A stretch of DNA of 64,000 bases from Sciurus carolinensis. Taxonomy: Eukaryota; Chordata; Mammalia; Rodentia; Sciuridae. The notes beneath the pieces were generated by a model, which was not told the origin of the DNA, searched no databases, and worked only from the letters and a program-made list of their open reading frames with translations. Each line of letters opens with the position of its first letter. Within the stretch, counting starts at the first letter, position 1. Position numbers and translations under genes: made by a program. Location: NCBI RefSeq assembly GCF_902686445.1, contig NC_062221.1:33992575-34056574 (forward strand), written 5' to 3'. Positions 1-11,204 of the stretch are shown in pieces.

Positions 1-2731
1 AATGACTTTTAAAATTCACCCAGACTTTATATGAAAATTAATTTTATTATGCCCACTTAACAGATGAGAAAAACTAAGCACAGCATATTTAGGTAATTTC
101 CCAGTGCAATCCAAATCATACTACAGTACCCACTGAAAATGAAAAGTTCATTACAGATTTTAAACCCAAGAATTCTGACCCAAGACTGCATACTCTCATG
201 CATTTCTGCATACTATGTCTCTATGGCATTCTTGTTTTTGTTGCAAATATCTTGTAAAGAGTAGACCTCGAGAAAATAGTAGTTATTATTATTGTTCTCT
301 TGCTAGAGATATGAGAGTCTTTAGGCATTTTAATTCTAAACTAGGTCATACATTTTATGTAGAATATCTATTTAAACTATTGACCTCACTGTTTATCAGT
401 TATGTCCATATAATCCCTTCCTTTTAAGAATTATGCAATTTGTATGAAAAAAACTTTTTTACATATAGAAAAACATCAGCATAATAGGTATTTGTTGAGG
501 AATAAAATTCATACCCCAAATTTAAAGTACACATGCACTTCTCACAAAGTAACAACTGGTATTAAAAATAATTCATATCATGTGACAAAGAATGTCAATC
601 AATATATTGGTATGTCACTTGATATACAAGATTATAAATCAGGAATTCTTAGTGGTTGTCCAGGTCACATAGTGAAGATCATCAGAGAGTAGATAACACA
701 GACTCCTATACAGGAGTACATAATATTAACTCAGATTCAAGAAATAATTAAACCCAGATCCAAAGGAAAATTATATGATATTCATAATATCTTAAAATTA
801 TTATGATTAAACTATTCATATTTCTATTTCCTATCTGAATTCATAGCATAATTCATTAAATTCTTCATAGCTTGCTTTTGGCCCTACAGTGATCATAATT
901 TTCTAGATGGCAAACTTTGCATTTTTTGTCACATAACTTTCAATTGAAAGAAAGGCCACTTTGAAGATGAAAAGAAGAAACTACCTTGTAACTTTATGTA
1001 CTGCTTTATACTTGGGATGCAGGAATGGAGGCACATAGGCTCCGACTGCAAGGGATGACCCCACGTGGTGATAGGTTAGGAAACTCCTCCTTTCATACTA
1101 AAATTAGCCCTTGGCATATTCCTTGTTTATAAGTTCTCAATTTAAGAATGTGTCTTACATTTTTAAAACCAGATAAGCCACAAATCCCTTTACATAAATT
1201 TGTTCAATTGAGTATTATATTAAATAACCATTTATTTATTACTCATAAGTTGCTTTGCGATGGTCGAAATGAGCTGGTTGCCTGTGCTCTGACATGGGGA
1301 CAAGTACACTGAAAAATATAAGTGGAATTCATTTACTGGAAAAGCAGCAACACCCACTGACAAGAGCCATCAGCTTTATGAAAAGAACAGCTACTGTTAC
1401 TAGAGATCACTTTTTCTACAAAAGTTTGTGAAAATATGATGATTCATTGTTCTCAATAAATATGATCTCACTTAAATACTTTGGGTTATGGCAGAAACAA
1501 TATGGGTCAAGTGTCAATGGCTAGTAATATACATAGGACTCAGTACATTTTGTTTTCATTTTTGTATATATTAATTTTCCAAAATAAATGTTTTAAAAGA
1601 AAAAAAAAGACTATTAGAAAGGGTTAAGTTCTATTCCTTAACATGGGTTGTATAAAAGGATTAATTTGCAAACATGGGTTATGATTCCAATTATTTATTT
1701 TTTTACTGAGGATAATTAAAACTTTTAAACTCAAAAATTTCAAGTACCATAGAGCAATAAAATAATGTACATCTGACTGAATTTGTATAGCCAAACTGAG
1801 AAGTATTTGAGATAGAAAGGCAGAAATTTGCACTGAAAGAAAAATTTTAATACATAAATTTTGAGAGTATTATGAGGATATACTGTTAAGACTAAAGATA
1901 CAAATAACTCAGTGTTTTGGATGAGTTCACAGAAATACAACACTATCAAAGTTGAAAAATTATCAGGAAATTTAAATATGCTAATTCTGAAATAAATGAA
2001 CAAGATGCTAATTATTGCCCATAAAGATATCTAGCACAGTTGCTTTTTGTTAATCCTTTAAAAAAGTCCCATGATAAGTAAACTATCTTAGAAAATTTAT
2101 GAATTAATAAATAATTCATTTAAGACTAGCTTGTCAAATACAACATAAAAAAATTTCTTATGAAATGATAAATGCACTACAAAAATACCAAATTAAAGCC
2201 AATTTTAATGACAATATTAAGAATTTGAAACATTGAGGGTGAAAATTCAGGAGCAGTAAGTCAGTATACCTTATACTTGTTAAGGTTTAGACAATATCTT
2301 ATGTTACATATATGTTAACTAATATGGTAAACCAGATGATTCATAATTGGGGCACATTACTGAAAGCTATAGGTGGATGCATTGACACATTTTCAATGAT
2401 GATGACACTTTAATATTTTGTTATGTATATATTCCTGAGTTTGATTTGTAAATTTTCATGTTTACATTCTGTTTTTAGACAGGAAGTAAATCTCTCTTCC
2501 CATTAAATTTTGCAAGAGATATATGCCATTCCCTAACAGTTTATAAAAGACAGATTTAATCATTTAAAGGTTTAAAAATATATTAGCAGATATACTCCAA
2601 ATAAATATGTATTGATAATTATTCCCTTACAAATACAATTTTTCTTCTGTTACCTTTCTAATTTGTCCTGATAATTCAACTATGAAAAATATATTGTCTT
2701 ATTGTCCTCAAAAGATTCAAGACAGACATGT
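1..2731. other. AT-rich non-coding DNA, no gene seen
   Basis: The stretch is strongly AT-rich with stops in all frames. The reading frames of 60-90 codons in it have no recognisable motif or coding-like composition. I see no SINE, LTR or L1 until the L1 insertion that follows. The last 45 bases are one half of an old local duplication whose other half lies beyond the L1, at 4816-4860. Confidence 0.7.
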
Positions 2732-2786
2732 AAAGAGATAATCACTCTTTGTGACTGAATAGTATTCTATTGTGTATATATATATA

Positions 2787-4390
2787 TCACAGTTTCTTTA
2801 TCCATTCATCTGTTGAAAGGCATCTAATTTGGTTCCACAATCTAGCTATTGTGAATTGAGCTACTATAAACATTGATATGACTGCTTTACTGTAGTATGC
2901 TAATTTTAAGTCCTTTGAGTATAAACCAAGGAGTGGGATAACTGGGTCAAAAGGTAGGTCCATTCCAAGTTTCTGAGAATTCTCCACACTACTTTCCAGA
3001 GTGGTTGCACCAATTTGCAACTCCACCAGCAATGTAAAACAACGCTTTTTTCCCCACATCCACGTCAACATCTATTATTGCTTGTGTCCTTGATAATAGC
3101 CATTCTAATTGGAGTAAGATGAAATCTTAGAGTTGTTTTAATTTGCATTTCTCTAATTACTAGAGATGTTGAACACTTTTTCATATATTTATTAGTCACC
3201 TTTATATCTTCTTCTGTAACGTCTTTGTTCAGTTCCTTGACCCATTATTGATTGGGTTCTTTGTATTTTTGGTGTAAAGTTTTATAAGTTCTTTATAAAT
3301 TTTAGACATTAAGTACTCTCTCTGAAGCATGTGTCGAGAAGATTTTCTCTCACTCTGTGGGTCTCATGTTCATATTATTGGTTGTATTTTTTTTTTTTTT
3401 TTTTTTTTTTTGCTGTGCTGGGGATTGAAACCCAGGGCCTTGTGCTTGTGAGGCAGGCACTTTATGGTTGTATTATTTGCTGAGAAAAAACTTTTTAGTT
3501 GAGTCCATCCCATTTATTGATTCTTGCTTTGATTTCTTGTGCTTTGGAGGTCTTGTTAAGGAAGTCAGGTCCTAAGACAACATGATAAAGAGTCAGGTCT
3601 ATTTTCTTTCTATTTGCTGTAGGTCCTGTGGTCTAATTCCTAGGTTCTTGATCCATTTTGAGTTGAGTTTTCTGCAGGGTGAGAGATAGAGGTTTAATTT
3701 CATTTTACTGCATATGGGATTTCCAGTTTTCCCAGCACCATTTGTTGAACAGGCCCTATTTTCTCCATTGTATGTTTTGGCTCCTTTGTCCTAGTATGAG
3801 GTAACTGTATTTAAGTGGGGTTGGTCTTCGTGTCTTCTCTTCTGTACCATTGGTCTGCCTGTCCATTTTAGTGCCAATACCATGAAGTTTTTGTTACTAC
3901 TGCTCTGTAGTATAGTTTAAGTTCTGGTATTGTGATACCTCCTGCTTCACTCTTTCTGCAGAAGATTGTTTTGGCTATTCAAGTTCTCTTATTCTTCCAG
4001 ATGAGTTTTCATGGTTGCTTTCTCTATTTCTATGAGGAACATCATTGGGATTTTAATTGGAATTGCATCAAATCTTAAGTGCCTTGGGTAGAATGGCCAT
4101 TTTGTCAATATTAATTCTGCCTATCCAAGAACATGGAGATCTTTCTATCTTCTGAGGTTTTCTTCAATTTCTCTCTTTAGTGTTCTGTAGTTTTCATTGT
4201 AGAGGTCTTTCATCTCCTTGTTAGATTAATTCCCAAGTATTTTTTTTAGGCTATTGTAAATGGAGTGGCTTTTCCTAATTTCTCTTTCATAGGATTCATC
4301 ACTAATGAATATAATGTATTCAATTTCTGTATATTGATTTTATATATTGCTACTTGCTGAATTCATTTATTAAGTTCTAGAAGTTTCTGG
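2787..4390 (-). pseudogene. L1 ORF2 fragment (RT to C-terminus), broken
   Basis: Read on the minus strand this is the ORF2 endonuclease/reverse-transcriptase protein from part of the RT domain to near its C-terminus. The only fair-sized open piece, 2787-3071, shows the conserved C-terminal block with FDPVIPLLGLY, FTIARLWNQ and DEWIKKL. Upstream the frame is interrupted by stops, shifts and a SINE insertion. It is the inverted segment of a twin-primed L1 and has no function of its own. Confidence 0.8.
3389..3465 (-). mobile_element. ID SINE inside L1
   Basis: A poly(T) run of about 24 bases is followed by the reverse complement of the ID body (GGGATTGAAACCCAGGGCC, then the GAGGCAGGCAC part). 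ID elements derive from a tRNA-Ala-like gene, and this copy lacks the 5' end. The repeat GGTTGTATT at 3380-3388 and 3466-3474 is the likely TSD in the host L1, so the SINE is younger than the L1. Confidence 0.75.
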
Positions 4391-4815
4391 TGGAGTTCTT
4401 ACAATGGAATACTATTCAACCATAGCCATAAAGAAGAAGACATATTATGGCGTTTGCAGATAAATGGATGGAATTAGGGAATATCATGCTATGTGAAATA
4501 AGTCCAGCTCAAAAACCCTGATAAGTGGATGATGATACATAATGGGGTTGGGTGGTGGGGGGTAAGAGAAGAATGGAGAAACTTTAGATTACATAGAGGG
4601 AAATAAGAGGGGGGAGGGGACGGGTTATGAAAAATGATGGAATGAGACAGACATCATTACCCTATGTACATGTATGATTACATTAATTGTATGAATTTGC
4701 ATCATGCATAACCATAGAAACAAAAAGTTGTACCCCATTTGTGTACAATGAATCCAAATGCAGTCTTTATAAATAAAAACCAAAACTGTAAAATAAAAAA
4801 GAGATAATCACTCTT

Positions 4816-5596
4816 ATTTTCCTCAAAAGTTGAAGATAGACATGTAAAGAGATCATTACAGTAAAATGTTAGGTGTCTATATGTTCCAAAAATCTGATGA
4901 TTATGTGTCTCCAGTTTGAAACACTAAATGATACTCTTTGTCCTTAAATACACCAAAAAAATGACACTGAAACCTTATCCTTTATACTTAGGGTGGTTTC
5001 TAGAAATACTACATTTCTGCACATTCCTGAGACTTGATCTTTGAAACATCTATTTGTTTTGTTTTAGGATCTGAAGTAGAGTTCTAACTATGTTTTCTTT
5101 TAAGCTCCAAAAACTCCCTTGCATTAAATATTTTCCTGATGAATTTAGGGATATGTGGTTTATCTTTTATATAAATCATATAAGAACTGGTTCCAGAAGT
5201 GAATTGTGGGTCAGAAGTGAACTGTGATCACCAACAGATTACCTGGTCCTTAAGGAGCAGAGTGTGATGAAAGCCCTCATGGGAATCAGAAAATAATCAG
5301 TATGACTTGGCAACCCATGTCATTCAATGTCAAAATAGCTCACTAAATAATTAACTGTTGTCAATTTTAATGAAATTCAATACAAAGCACGTCTTTGGGG
5401 GGGGCACATCTGGTATTGTCAGTACTGTTTTAAATACTAAGAAGGAAGTTTTGGATTTAAGGACATAAATTGATACATCAAATTTTGAGAGCAATTTGAA
5501 GAAAGAGAACCACAAGTTTGAATCTATAAATTCTTGAGATTGAAGAAAGAATGGAAAGAACTGAAAAGCTGGATATACTGTGAAAATACTTTTCTT
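4816..5596. other. AT-rich unique DNA with small duplications
   Basis: No gene or transposon recognised. At its left edge is a diverged copy of the sequence at 2700-2740, which the L1 insertion split apart. A short tandem repeat of about 15 bp (CAGAAGTGAAYTGTG type) lies near 5190-5230. Confidence 0.55.
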
Positions 5597-5818
5597 TTTT
5601 TTTTTAATTTTAGTTTATTTTTTTATTATTGTATACAAATGGGATACATGTTGTTTCTCTGTTTGTACATGGAGTCAAGGCATACCATTTGTGTAATCAT
5701 AAATTTACATAGGGGGCAATGTTGTTTGATTCATTATTTTTTCCCTTCCCCCTGCTCCTCCCACCGCTCTTTTCCCTCTATACAGTCCTTCTTTCCTCCA
5801 TTCTTACCACCCTCCTTA

Positions 5819-5857
5819 TCCCTAACCCTAAACCTAACCCTAACCCTAACGCTAACC
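5819..5857 (-). repeat. telomere-like (TTAGGG)n tract in L1 3' UTR
   Basis: Six CCCTAA-like units with small variants (CCTAACCCTAAACCTAACCC and onward) sit just downstream of the ORF2 stop on the L1 sense strand, where they read TTAGGG/GTTAGC. A degenerate version is at the same place in the L1 at 50039-51579, so the tract belongs to that L1 lineage and is not a relic of a chromosome end. Confidence 0.85.
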
Positions 5858-5881
5858 CCTCCCACCCCCCATTATATGTCC

Positions 5882-8585
5882 TCATCCGCTTATCAGCGAG
5901 ATCATTCCTTCTTTAGTTTTTTGAGATTGGCTTATCTCACTTAGCATGATATTCTCCAATTTCATCCATTTGCCTACAAATGCCATAATTTTATCATTCT
6001 TCATTGCGGAGTAATATTCCATTGTATATATATGCCACAGTTTCTTTATCCATTCATCAACTGAAGGACATCTAGGTTGGTTCCACAATCTGGCTATGGT
6101 GAATTGAGCAGCTATGAACATTGATGTGGCTGTATCTCTGTAGTATGCTGATTTTAAGTCCTTGGGTATAGGCCAAGGAGTGGGATAGCTGGGTCAAATG
6201 GTGTTTCCATTCCAAGCTTTCTGAGGAATCTCCATACTGCTTTCCAGAGTGGCTGCACTAATTTGCAACCCCACCAGCAATGTATGAGTGTACCTTTTTC
6301 CCCCACATCCTCGCCAACACCTATTGTTGTTGTGTTCTTGATAATCACTATTCTAATTGAGGAGAGATGGAATCGTAGGGTAGTTTTGATTTGCATTTCT
6401 CTTATTACTAAAGATGATGAACATTTTTTCATATGTTTGTTGATTGCTTGTAGATCTTCTGTGAAGCGTCTGTTCATATCCTTAGCTCATTTGTTGATTG
6501 GGTTATTTGTATTCTTGATGTATAGTTTTTTGAGTTCTTGGTATATTCTAGAAATTAGTGCTCTATCTGAAGTATGAGTGGCAAAGATATTCTCCCACTC
6601 TGTAGGCTCTCTCTTCACACTACTGAGAGTTTCCTTTGCTGAGAGAGAGCTTTTTAGTTTGAATCTATCCAGTTGTTGATTCTTGCTTTTATTTCTTGTG
6701 CTATGGGAGTCCTGTTAAGGAAGTCTGATCCTAAGCCAACGAGTTGAAGGTTTGAACCTACTTTTTCTTCTATAAGATGCAGGGCCTCTGGTCTGATTCG
6801 GAAGTCCTTGATCCATTTTGAGTTGAGTTTTATGCAGGGTGAGAGATAGGGGTTTAATTTCATTCTGTTGCATATGGTTTTCCAGTTTTCCCAGCACCAT
6901 TTGTTGAAGAGGCTATCTTTTCTCCATTGCATACTTTTGGCCGCTTTGTCTAGTATGAGAAAATTGTATTTATTTGGGTTTGTGTCCATGTCCTCTATTC
7001 TGTACCATTGATCTACCTATCTATTTTGGTACCAATACCATGCCGTTTTTGTTACTATTGCTTTGTAGTAGAGTGGAAGATCTGGTATTGCAATACCCCC
7101 TGCTTCGCTCTTGCTACTGAGGATTGCTTTAGCTATTCTGGGTTTTTTATTCTTCCAGATGAATTTCATGATTGCTTGCTCTATTTCTGTAAGGTACGTC
7201 ATTGAGATTTTAATTGGAATTGCATTGAATCTGTATAGCACTTTAGGTAGTCTGACCATTTTGACAATATTAATTCTGCCTATCCAAGAACATGGGAGAT
7301 CTTTTCATCTTCTAAGGTTTTCTTTAATTTCTTTCTTTAGTGTTCTGTATTTCTCATTGTAGAGGTCTTTCACCTCTTTTGTGAGATTGATTCCCAAGTA
7401 TTTTTATTTTTTTTCAATGCTCTTGTGAATGGGGTAGTTTTCCTAACTTCTCTTTTTGAAGATTCATCACTTATGTATAAAAATGCATTTGATTCATGAG
7501 CATTGATCTTGTAACCTGCTACTTTACTGAATTCACTTATAAGTTCTAAAAGTTTTCTGGTGGAATTTCCAGGTTCCTCTAAATATATAATCATGTCATC
7601 AGCGAACAGGGATAGTTTGAGTTCTTCTTTTCCAATTTGTATCCCTTTAATTTCTTTGGTTTGTCTAATTGCTCTGGCTAGAGTCTCAAGGATGATGTTG
7701 AATAGAAGTGGTGAAAGAGGGCATCTCTGCCTTGTTTCCAGTTTTTAGGGGGAATGCTTTCAGTTTTTCACCATTTAGAATGATATTGGTCATGGGCTTA
7801 GCGTAGATGGCCTTTACAATGTTTAGGAATGTTCCCAGTACCCCAATTTTTTCTAGTGTTTTAAGCATGAAGGGATGCTATATTTTATCGAATGCTTTTT
7901 CTGCATCTATTGAAATAATCATGTGATTCTTAACTTTAAGTCTGTTGATATGGTGAATGATATTTATTGATTTCTGGATGTTGAACCAACCTTGCATCCC
8001 TGGGATAAAACCCACTTGATTGTGGTGCACTATCTTTTTAATATATTTTTGTATGCGATTTGCTAAAATTTTGTTGAGAATTTTTGTGTCGATGTTCATT
8101 AAGGATATTGGTCTGAAATTTTCTTTCCTCGATGTGTCTCTGTCTGGTTTAGGTATCAGTTTGATATTGGCTTCATAGAACGTGTTTGGGAGGGTTCCCT
8201 CCTCTTATATTTCATGGAATACTTTGAGGAGTATTGGAATAAGCTCTTCTTTAAAGGTTTTGTAGAACTCGGCTGAGAACCCATCTGGTCCTGGACTTTT
8301 CTTTGTTGGTAGGCTTTTGATGACTTCTTCTATTTCATTGCTTGAAATTGATTTATTTAAGTTGTGTATTTCCTCCTTTTTCAGTTTAGGTAATTCATAT
8401 GTCTCTAGAAATTTGTTGATTTCTTCGAGGTTTTCTGTTTTGTTGGAGTATTGATTTTCAAAATAGCTTCTAATTATGTTTTTATTTCACTCATGTCTGT
8501 TGTGATGTTTCCTTGTTCATTCCGAATTTAGTAATTTGAGTTTTCTCCCTCTTTCTCTTTGTTAGTGTGGCTAAGGGTTTATCAA
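5882..8585 (-). pseudogene. L1 ORF2 (RT domain to C-terminus), broken
   Basis: Minus-strand ORF2 missing its N-terminal endonuclease. Open blocks in order from the RT side: 8099-7878 ([11 protein letters not shown], the RT motif with the first catalytic Asp), 7868-7686 ([13 protein letters not shown]), 7594-7370 (thumb region), 7259-7017 ([15 protein letters not shown]), 6989-6654, 6477-6154 (including HCWWGCKLVQPLW of the Cys-rich end) and 6121-5882 (FTIARLWNQPRCPSVDEW). Frame changes between blocks show several indels and stops. The stop just before the 3' UTR is at the usual end of ORF2. No protein can be made from it. Confidence 0.88.
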
Positions 8586-8599
8586 TTTTTTTTAATTTT

Positions 8600-9276
8600 A
8601 ACCTTTAAACTGCAGGACTGTTGCAGCCAAAAGCAATAATCATAGTAGAATGCAGGTTTCCATTAGGTACAGTATAAGGAATTTCTTGAGAAAGTCTGAG
8701 ACTCAAAATTTGAAATGGTTTATATAAAAAAATTCTAAGAATGCTGAATATTTCAAACTTTGATCTCCTCTGAGTCTCATTTGTCTGCCAAAACTGATTA
8801 GTTTTCTTGTTAGAAGATGTTTTAATTATCTAATATGAGAATAATATTGCCCAAAAAGTAAGAAGCAAATTATCCTCATTATTCTCATTATACATATTCA
8901 CTATCCTTTGATTTTGTATTTTTCTCCCTAGACATATGATCAGATTCATATCTCAGCATGCACTACATGTCAATTTACAAAGTCAAACTGAAAATACATG
9001 AAAAATAATTAAATAATTTTGTAATTTACAGCAGGCCAAAATTGCACAATTTGTGGTAGAAGTGAATCCTTAGTAGATAAATCTAAATACATAAAAATAT
9101 AATTTAGTTTAACTATTATTATTTTGAACATATTTGTTGAGTTAAATGTGATAGTTCATGTAATGAATAACTATTCTTATAATTTTCCTAGCTGGACAAT
9201 ACGAAATTGAATGATTTTACAAAATTCTGGAAGTCTGCCATCGTACCAGAGTTCTTTCACATGAAGATTTTTTTGG
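8600..9276. other. AT-rich non-coding DNA
   Basis: Between the end of one L1 and the TSD of the next. No reading frame, SINE or LTR recognised. Confidence 0.6.
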
Positions 9277-9290
9277 GGAATTGAGTAATT

Positions 9291-9714
9291 TTTTTTTTTT
9301 TTTGAAAACCTTAATATTTCATTGTCAAAGAATGTTCAGGGATTCTTTCACTCTCAAAATGAAGTTGTGAATAACCGATTGTCCAAATTGCCATTTTGGG
9401 GAGGAGTGGGCACAATTAATAATTACACCAGAATGAAAGGCATAACCAAGATAGTCCAGAGCAGACAAGGAATTTATAGATAACTTAGAATTAAATGGTT
9501 ATGTGCTTTGATTTTTGTGCTTAACTCAATTCATATTTCTTCATAGACAGTTTTCTTTTCTTTTCTTTTTTTTTATTATTGTATACAAATGGGATACATG
9601 TTGTTTCTCTATTTGTACATAGAGTCAAGGCACACCATTTGTGTAATCATACGTTTACATAGGGCAATGATGTTTGATTATTTTTTTTTTCCTTCCCCCC
9701 GACCCCTTCCACCA
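9291..9714 (-). mobile_element. L1 3' end with 3'-transduced flank
   Basis: A perfect 14-bp repeat, GGAATTGAGTAATT, lies at 9277-9290 and 9715-9728. Directly inside the left copy is poly(T) (about 9291-9303), then 247 bp unlike L1 (9304-9550), then a second T-rich run (9551-9574), then 140 bp matching the L1 3' UTR (9575-9714; compare 5630-5760). Read on the minus strand this is L1 3' UTR, its A-tail, downstream genomic sequence and a second A-tail, all within one TSD. That is the layout of an L1 transcript that bypassed its own poly(A) signal and carried its 3' flank along. Confidence 0.82.
9304..9550 (-). other. transduced 3' flanking sequence of a source L1
   Basis: This segment has no resemblance to L1 or SINEs seen here and lies between two A-tails inside one TSD. 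It should match the DNA immediately downstream of the parent L1 elsewhere in the genome. No canonical AATAAA is seen just upstream of the outer tail; an AATATTAAG-like sequence is the nearest candidate. Confidence 0.72.
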
Positions 9715-9728
9715 GGAATTGAGTAATT

Positions 9729-10940
9729 GATTATATGATCATAAATACTAAATAAATGGACAGCTCACAAAAGTTCATTATGATTTAAATAAGAGAAAAA
9801 AAAAATCAGTTCCTTTGAATATGGCCACTCTCATAAATCACTCACGTTTAAGGGTTCTGTTTTAAGAACATTCATCCTGAAGGGGAATTATTGAGGAAGA
9901 ATCATAAAATAAAAACATAATTACATTTTTAAACACTATTTCTAAATTTCTAAGATAGGTACCAATAAAAGGAGTTACTTAGTATTTTGAGTTATTAAAG
10001 ATTGAAAACTAAAAAACGATTACTGATAATCCCTAATAAACTTGAGGTCTTTCAAAAGTCAGAATGGAAGTATATAGATAGATAAGCAATTTTAAGCAAT
10101 ACTTTCCTTGCAGTAAGTCTAATGAGATCTAAATCTTAACAAATCCCCACAGTGGCTTCTAGATTCATAAGATTAGAAATGTTATGGTAAATTTGGCAAG
10201 TTGAGGTTCTTGGAATTTCCTTTCTACCAAAATAATGAAACAAAATGAATCTATGATCCTGAGGAATGAATAGATTAGTATCACCATAGCCATTTTAGAA
10301 AACTGCTTAAGTTGTATAATCATTACTTAAGTTGTGTAATCATTGGATAAATTCTACAATTTAAATATTGGTAGGACTTGGAGAAGATAAACGATTACAA
10401 AAAGTAAATAAATAAGCATAATAGATAGCTTTCAATTGCAGCAGCTGTTCAGATGAGGTATTTTTAATGAAGTTTTTCAATAAAATACAAACTTTTGTAC
10501 TTTGTGTGCTGTTGTGATCAGTCATATGTTTAAAATTTGTATGACAGACATTTTCAAAATGTGGCCTGTGGGACAATGATGCTCCCTCAGAATCTCTCTG
10601 GGATCAATGAGGACAAAACCATTGACACATACCACTAATAGATTATTCACTTTTTCTTTTTTTTCCTTTTGGGTGGTACTTGTAATAAGAGTGCCTGAAA
10701 ATATTGAGAAAAATATGTGTTACATTAGCAGAACTTGATCTAGTGACCCTTAAGAGGGGTATGTGAGCATGGTATTTGAATCCAGAAGTTAACGAGTCAG
10801 TGCTCAGTAGAGTCTGGAAACAATAATTGTTAGCCCTTGTTTGGTTTAGAGATGCTCATGATCTATTCAGCAGTTTGTTTAAACATTGCAGAATTATGCC
10901 AATACACTCACTGCTTTCAGGATCCTCAAGAAACATAGAT
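9729..10940. other. AT-rich non-coding DNA
   Basis: No gene or repeat recognised. A 71-codon minus-strand frame at 10361-10576 is of chance length and has no motif. Confidence 0.55.
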
Positions 10941-11204
10941 GCGCCAGGTATCACATACCTGTAATCCCAGCAGTTCAGGAGGCTGAGATAGGAGGATCTC
11001 AAGTTCAAAGCCAGCCTTAGCAGCTTAGGGAGGCCCTAAGTAACTTAATGAGAACTTATCTCAAAGTCCACTGGAAAAAAAAATAATAAATAAAATAAAA
11101 TAAAATACATTTTTTAAAAAACGGACTGGGGATGTGGCTCAATGGTTAAGTGCCCCCGGGTTCAATCCCCAGCACCAAAAATTTAAAAATTAAATCAAAT
11201 TAAA
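10941..11204 (+). mobile_element. dimeric B1/ID-type SINE
   Basis: The left half is 7SL-derived, with TGTAATCCCAGCAGTTCAGG followed by AGGCTGAGATAGGAGGATC and a TCTCAAA end. An A-rich linker (about 11068-11120) joins it to an ID-like right half (GGGGATGTGGCTCAATGG and the B-box-like GGTTCAATCCCC), then an AT-rich tail. This architecture is the B1-dID/MEN type reported from squirrels and dormice. No clear TSD found. Confidence 0.85.

Larger units (their letters stand above)
2750..4797 (+). mobile_element. L1, 5'-truncated, twin-primed (inverted 5' part)
   Basis: Two L1 pieces lie in opposite orientation. About 2750-4397 is minus-strand ORF2 sequence, starting near the ORF2 C-terminus and running back into the reverse-transcriptase region. 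About 4398-4797 is plus-strand: the ORF2 end, a G-rich 3' UTR (4541-4622) and an A-rich tail. The pieces meet as expected for twin priming, where the 5' segment of the cDNA is integrated inverted. A direct repeat of 18 bp, AAAGAGATAATCACTCTT, sits at 2732-2749 and 4798-4815; its first three A overlap the tail, leaving 15 bp unambiguous. That brackets both pieces as one insertion. An ID SINE at 3389-3465 was added later. The copy is clearly diverged and cannot be active. Confidence 0.88.
5611..8585 (-). mobile_element. L1, 5'-truncated, minus strand, with TSD
   Basis: From the left it reads T-rich tail (5611-5630), L1 3' UTR (about 5630-5880, holding a telomere-like tract), then ORF2 reversed to about 8585 where the element stops abruptly. 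The repeat TTTTTTTTAATTTT at 5597-5610 and 8586-8599 fits a TSD. It ends at TTTT/AA, the preferred L1 endonuclease target, although its low complexity weakens it as evidence. The element is younger than most in the window: ORF2 blocks are readily recognised, though shifted among frames. Confidence 0.85.

Noticed and set aside
5819..5857. Relic of a chromosome fusion or true interstitial telomere
   Set aside because: The tract lies inside an L1 3' UTR at the same position as in another copy, so it travelled with L1.
5534..5944. 136-codon frame covering the telomere-like tract
   Set aside because: It is the antisense of the L1 3' UTR (poly(T), pyrimidine-rich and CCCTAA repeats) and not a gene.
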